Shown here in pieces: positions 59,269 to 64,000 of a stretch of 64,000 bases of DNA (its first letter is position 1; each line of letters opens with the position of its first letter). The notes under the pieces were generated by a model, which worked only from the letters and a program-made list of their open reading frames with translations, ran no database searches and was not told the origin of the DNA. The position numbers and the translations under genes were made by a program. The stretch is taken from positions 54,982,329 to 55,046,328 of the forward strand of contig NW_023601212.1 in assembly GCF_014898055.3 (NCBI RefSeq). The letters run 5' to 3'. The stretch is from Talpa occidentalis. Taxonomy: Eukaryota > Chordata > Mammalia > Eulipotyphla > Talpidae.

Positions 59269-60563
59269 TAAAGTTCCCAAAGTAGCAAGTTTATACGAGT
59301 GGGCATGCAGTCATTAATGGTGGGGGGAAATACTACTTATTTGGTAATAAGTTCAAGAGCCAAAGGACCCTGGGGAGGTCCCCTGCTTGCCCGTGGCACC
59401 CGCCATCGGTAGAATGATACAGTGCAGATGCTGCTTAGAATGGACCACAGTCCTCATTTATTTAATCTTTTGTCTGCTGTTTCTGCTTAATGAGACTTTC
59501 TTGAGTAGGAGAGAAATGGGTTGTAAGTAGAACCAGGGAATTGCTCCTGACATGGGATGTGTCGATCGGGAATGTGTTTCTTAAGTGTAGGAGTCAGAGA
59601 GGCTGGGGTATGTTAAGATATTCTGCCTTTCGGGGAAACTAGAATTGGAGAACAGAAGTGTCTGAATACAAATCCCAGCCCCACATCCATCCTTCTCCCA
59701 GCTTTTTGCTGTCACTGTTCCCAACTGAAAACCATGGATCTGTTGACATTTTATAGAATAGTTTTTTCCCTAAATCTGAATTCAATTTTGAAAATCTGTC
59801 AGGTTTGTTCTTGCAGTTTAGAGAAATAGGAACTCTCAGGAGACAGGAAATCTTAATTAATGAGCTTTCAGTTTAATAAGCTAATGTCAAAGGGTAAACC
59901 AAGCAGAAGAACATAGAATTTCCCAATATTCGTCCAAAAATCCACAGTAGGGTGGCTGCAACTAAGACTTTTTTAAATACTAAGACTCACCACTAGAGAA
60001 TGTTACATGCTTCTCTAAATACACTGGAACAGGCAGGCCTCTGTACTGCAAAGTGATTAATCAGGAAGAGAGGTGCTGTGATTTGGTTACTGTAGGAATT
60101 ATAATTTTAGATAGTATACAGTAAAAATGGTATCAAGTCTGAAGATGCACTCTGTGTCATGGGGTGTTTGATACAGAAAATTACATATTCTTTGCTTGAC
60201 CAAAATTTAGTTGGGCTCCTAAATCTCTTCCTGGGCTCATCTATGCACTTTTTGGGTAAAATCCAGTTTTAGGAAGAACCCTGCTAAGTCAGTTTAACCA
60301 GAACCTTCCACCCTCAATATCTGATCTGGTTTCTTATCCTTCAGCAGCCCCCCATGGTCTGATCACCTGGTCTGTCTGCAGCAAGAATCCTAGTAAGTGG
60401 GGTTAGTCAGAACTCCCCCAACCCAATGTCTCCTCTTAGTAATTTTCCATCCCCTCACCCTGATTCTTGGTTGTAAATTCCCACTTGCCTGTGCTGTATT
60501 TAGAATTGGGTGCAATCTAATTCCCCCACCCCACACACTGTAAAATCCCATTTTGATTAGTTT

Positions 60564-60831
60564 ATTATTATTATTATTTTTTAAGATTTATTTATTCATA
60601 CAAGAGAAGGAATGTAAGCCAGAGGTGCAGGGGGAGAGACGATTCACTGAGACAGAGTGGGGAGCAGAACAGGCAGATCCACGGAAATACACTGCTGAGG
60701 GGAGCAGCGGGCAAGACAGGAGGGGTCTGCTGCGCCATTAGTACCCTGGCCAGGGATTGAACTCATGCTGCAGTGGCTGCTGACAGCTCGTTAGTGCTGA
60801 GACTTAATCCCTTGTGCCATCAGGGAGGCCC
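60564..60831 (-). repeat. tRNA-derived SINE
   Basis: Reverse copy flanked by TTGATTAGTTT and TTGACTAATTT. Confidence 0.88.
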
Positions 60832-61594
60832 TTGACTAATTTTTAATGTGTCCTTTCAGTGTTTCTTACAGGCCCATCTGATATATTGCCACTTTTATTC
60901 CTTATTTAAAATTCTCAATTCTTAGTTTTTCTCTGTTGGTTTCTTTTTCATTTGCTGTCACCACTCCTCCTTAGCTCGGGTAACTGGGGGTTTGGGTAGG
61001 GTGGGAGGGAGGTAGAGTAAAGAGAGGGCAAGGGGGCTGGTGAGACCCTCAGTATGTGGGAGGGGAGTTCGGGTTTTGAAATCTGATGATGATTCTGGAT
61101 CCATTCCTGCACCCTACACGTCTGGAGGGAAGGAACCAGAGGACTTTGTGTGGAGTCCCAGGTCTCTGCTTTAATTTCAAGATGCTGAATCACACCCAGA
61201 ACGCAAATTTCCTCAGGGGAGTGGGCCTGCTCGGAATTGGGATGTAATTAATTCCCAATGGGTAGAAAACTCTGGTCTGCAGCAAAACCCAGAAGTTTCT
61301 GTCAAGACATGGCTCAGACCACAGGACAGCACTGGAGCCCTTGTGTTCTGCTCCTTCAGGGGCTCAGGGCCTGTAACCAGGGCTGGGAGCCATGGCATCG
61401 TATGTTGATACCTGAAGGGGAAGTGCAGATGCCCAGTGCAGCCAGCTGCCAGCTTCTGGATAGTCCCCCTGTGAAGCCAGAACTGCCATCCCACTGGGTA
61501 GAGCTGGCATGGGGGCCATTGAGCTTGGGGAAGATGGCTGCCTCACCTTTCCTCCAACCATGGCTGTGGCTGGGGCTCCTTCCTGGTGGTGGAG

Positions 61595-61596
<2 letters not shown>

Positions 61597-61676
<80 letters not shown>
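61597..61676 (+). repeat. (TG)n microsatellite
   Basis: About 40 TG units with a single GTGGTG interruption. It produces Cys/Val and Thr/His frames on both strands that are not genes. Confidence 0.95.
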
Positions 61677-61677
<1 letters not shown>

Positions 61678-62200
61678 GGGGTGGTGGTGGCAGGATAGAG
61701 AAGATGTGGGAGTGGGGCATGGTTCCTAGGAGCCCTGGGCAAAGCCTTTTGCAACCAGCCACCCTGGGGAAGTAGGCTCTCCTGGGATTGCCAGGGGCTG
61801 TTTTCTGGAGAGAGGGGTGACTTCAGCCTTTATTGGGGCAGGAGTCCAGGCTGGATGTTCATCTCCTAAATTTCAGCTCAGGAACAGGTACAGGGCCGCT
61901 AACCACATGGGTTAATATGCAGAAAATATTATCCTTAAGGATATTCACGATGGATGTATTTTGAGTATGTTCTCGAACAGTAATTTCACAGACGTGGTGA
62001 ATGTTGAGTTTTTCATGACATGCACACAGTTGCTTTCAATGATCTTGCCTTTCAGAGATTAGGAAGGAGGTAACGTCCTGCATGGGGAAGAGTTACAGAC
62101 CTCTCCCTGGCATTTGAGTTGTGGTCTCCCCAACTATGCTGTTGTCCTGGGTAACCATGGAAGCTGATGGTCTTGAGAAAGCCTTGCTCTTTGAATGTTT

Positions 62201-62470
62201 TTTAAAGATTTATTTATTTATGCATTCAAGAACTGGCCCGTACAACAGGCCAGAGGTGCGGGGGATGAGAGGATTCACCAGAGACAGAGTGGGGAGCAAA
62301 ACAGGCAGACTGACTGAAAATACACTGCTGAGGGGAGCACTGAGCAAGTCAGGAGAGGTCTGCTGCACCATGTGGGTCACCTCCCTCGCCAGGGATCGAA
62401 CTTGTGCTGCATTGGCCGTGGATAACTTCATAGTGCTGCTTCTTAACCCCTTGTGCCATCAGGGAGGCCC
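62201..62470 (-). repeat. tRNA-derived SINE
   Basis: Reverse copy flanked by CTCTTTGAATGTTT and CTCTTTGGGTGTTC. Confidence 0.88.
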
Positions 62471-63638
62471 CTCTTTGGGTGTTCGAGGGGAAGATTTCTG
62501 AGGACTTTGAGAGGAGGTCAGGCTTCTATTTAACCTTGAGATGTTTAGTTAGATCTAGAACAGACAGTAAGGGAGTACACTTACGGTTTTATCTCCTCCC
62601 ATCTACAAAGTCCCCTATAAGCCCTTTAAGAGAAGGGGTAAGGGGGGGCAGCCAAGGTACCATCAACTGCTCCAGTGGAGACTGTGCCCCCAGCACCCAC
62701 TGCAGTGCCCAGGGTAGAGAAAAGCAGATGGTGCGGGAGGTTGGTGGGTGGCGCTTGGCGAGCTGCCTCCAAGGAGGGGACATGGGAATTTTTTATATTT
62801 TTTCTCACAACTGGCAGAATTGGACCCCAGAAACTTACTTCCTAGATTTTGGTCTCCTGACCAGTTGAGTTGTTCATCTTTAAGTGGAAAGAAGTCTGTG
62901 GCACCCCATTCCTCCAAAAACTTAGACTCATGCTCAGACCTTGCTAACAACACACAGATAGTTGTGTGACAAAGACAGCAGAGGAGGGGGCCCAGCAGAG
63001 TCCATCTGAATAAAGACGAGAACTTTGGTTTCATTTCTTAGTTTACATATAATGAAAAGAGGAGGTGTAAGTGGTCCTATGATGGGGAAATGGAGCCCCA
63101 GAGGCCCCCAGGGCCCTGCCATTGTTTCTCTTTGTTCTTTGTGGATACAGGCAGGCCCTGAGGGAGGAGGATACAGGCAGAGTGATGCGGGTCCCAGCAT
63201 CAGCTCTGGAAGAGCAATAGGGACGTGGCAGGGCCTGTCCTGCGCTTGACCCTCTTTTGCCTTAACTCTGAAGGTGCAGATGGAGTCCTGCAGAAGCACA
63301 TCCCCACCCCTCCTTGCCAGACAGCTGTCACCCGCCTTCTCACCTCCCTCCCACTCCCATCTACCCCCTGAAACTCAGACTCCACTCGGCAGGCCTGGCA
63401 GCAGGGAAGCCAGACTGTTTAGCATTCTAAGTGAAGTCCAGCAGAGATAGGGGTGGACAAGTCTGGGGATTCCAGGCTCAAGAGGAAGCACTGGGGGTGC
63501 TCTGGGCCCCTTTTGACTTTCAAACCCAGTCTTGAACTTGGAATCCAGTGAAATAAGCACAGAGCCAAGGTGAATAGGAAGACTCTTCTGCATGAGTTCG
63601 GTTTATTGGTCAAATGTGAGCTAAAAATGCAGTCCTAG

Positions 63639-63899
63639 GGCCTCCCTAGTGGTGCAGTGGTTGAGCCTGCAGCCTCTGCAGCACCGGTTCGATCCCCAGC
63701 TGGCCAGCAAGTGTCCCACATGGTGCGACAGACCACTCCTGCCGCGCCCACTGCTCCCCTCAGCAGTGTATTTCGTCAGTCTGCCTGTTCTGCTTCCCGC
63801 TCTGGCTCTGGTGAATCCTCTCACCCTCCCGTGCTTCAGACTGTACCCAGTGCTGGTATAAATAAATAAATCTTTAAAAAAAATTTTTTTCAGAAAAAA
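63639..63899 (+). repeat. tRNA-derived SINE
   Basis: Forward copy with a perfect 16-bp duplication, AAAAATGCAGTCCTAG, at 63623-63638 and 63900-63915. The head is slightly shortened. Confidence 0.92.
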
Positions 63900-64000
63900 A
63901 AAAATGCAGTCCTAGGTTGATGGGAGCCTTGGCCCCTCCAAGAGTCATGGTCAGTCTTTGGATGGGGGTGAGATTCCAAATGGGGAGAGAGGTTGTCTTG

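Larger units (their letters stand above)
57900..64000. other. Intergenic region downstream of TOR1AIP2
   Basis: Contains five SINEs, a TG microsatellite and moderately GC-rich unique sequence from about 61000 to the right end. No supported coding exon was found. In human the next gene here is FAM163A, converging on TOR1AIP2, but no FAM163A coding frame is present. Confidence 0.5.

Noticed and set aside
61258..61762. Frames with Cys-Val or Thr-His runs at the TG repeat
   Set aside because: Translations of a microsatellite plus flanking sequence.
60900..64000. FAM163A coding exon expected by human gene order
   Set aside because: None of the frames resembles FAM163A; the gene probably lies beyond the right edge.
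1..64000. CRISPR array, bacterial operon or phage system
   Set aside because: Spliced vertebrate genes, CpG islands and mammalian retroposons throughout; no regularly spaced direct repeats.

Overview
This is a mammalian nuclear genome segment: two spliced genes with GT-AG introns, CpG-island promoters, and a background of L1, L2, MIR and DNA-transposon fossils. The dominant young repeat is a roughly 260-bp tRNA-derived SINE present as about 23 copies. Its consensus, as judged from these copies, does not match what I remember of primate Alu, carnivore CAN-SINE, pig PRE-1, ruminant/whale CHR, horse ERE, camelid Vic-1 or vesper-bat VES. The host is probably a laurasiatherian outside those groups. 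Pangolin is a guess by elimination only.

The window holds the torsin-activator pair TOR1AIP1 (LAP1) and TOR1AIP2 (LULL1), arranged head to head. TOR1AIP1 lies on the minus strand from its start codon at 24723 leftward past the window edge. I can place coding exon 1 and five well-supported small exons, plus one extra candidate exon; the membrane and luminal exons lie outside. TOR1AIP2 lies on the plus strand. A non-coding first exon ends at 29100 in a second CpG island, and four coding exons (46306-54210) give a complete protein of 465 residues with a transmembrane helix and a luminal torsin-activating domain. Between promoter and LULL1 exons sits a separate terminal exon encoding the unrelated 131-residue IFRG15 protein (38437-38832), with its own poly(A) signal.

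Layout: 1-24723 TOR1AIP1 and its repeat-rich introns, including a long antisense L1 and L1/HAL1-like block at 8190-12830. 24020-25210 is the TOR1AIP1 CpG island. 25211-28670 is the inter-promoter segment, containing a solo LTR inserted in a SINE. 28671-29110 is the TOR1AIP2 CpG island, with a 16-bp G-rich minisatellite and a ZNF143-like site. 29101-46156 is intron plus the IFRG15 exon, an antisense L1 fragment and a decayed DDE transposase. 46157-54210 holds the LULL1 coding exons. 54211 to about 57800 is 3' UTR and downstream sequence. 57900-64000 is intergenic with SINEs and a TG microsatellite.

LAP1 (inner nuclear membrane) and LULL1 (ER membrane) both activate torsin AAA+ ATPases through related luminal domains, so the two genes are functional paralogues.
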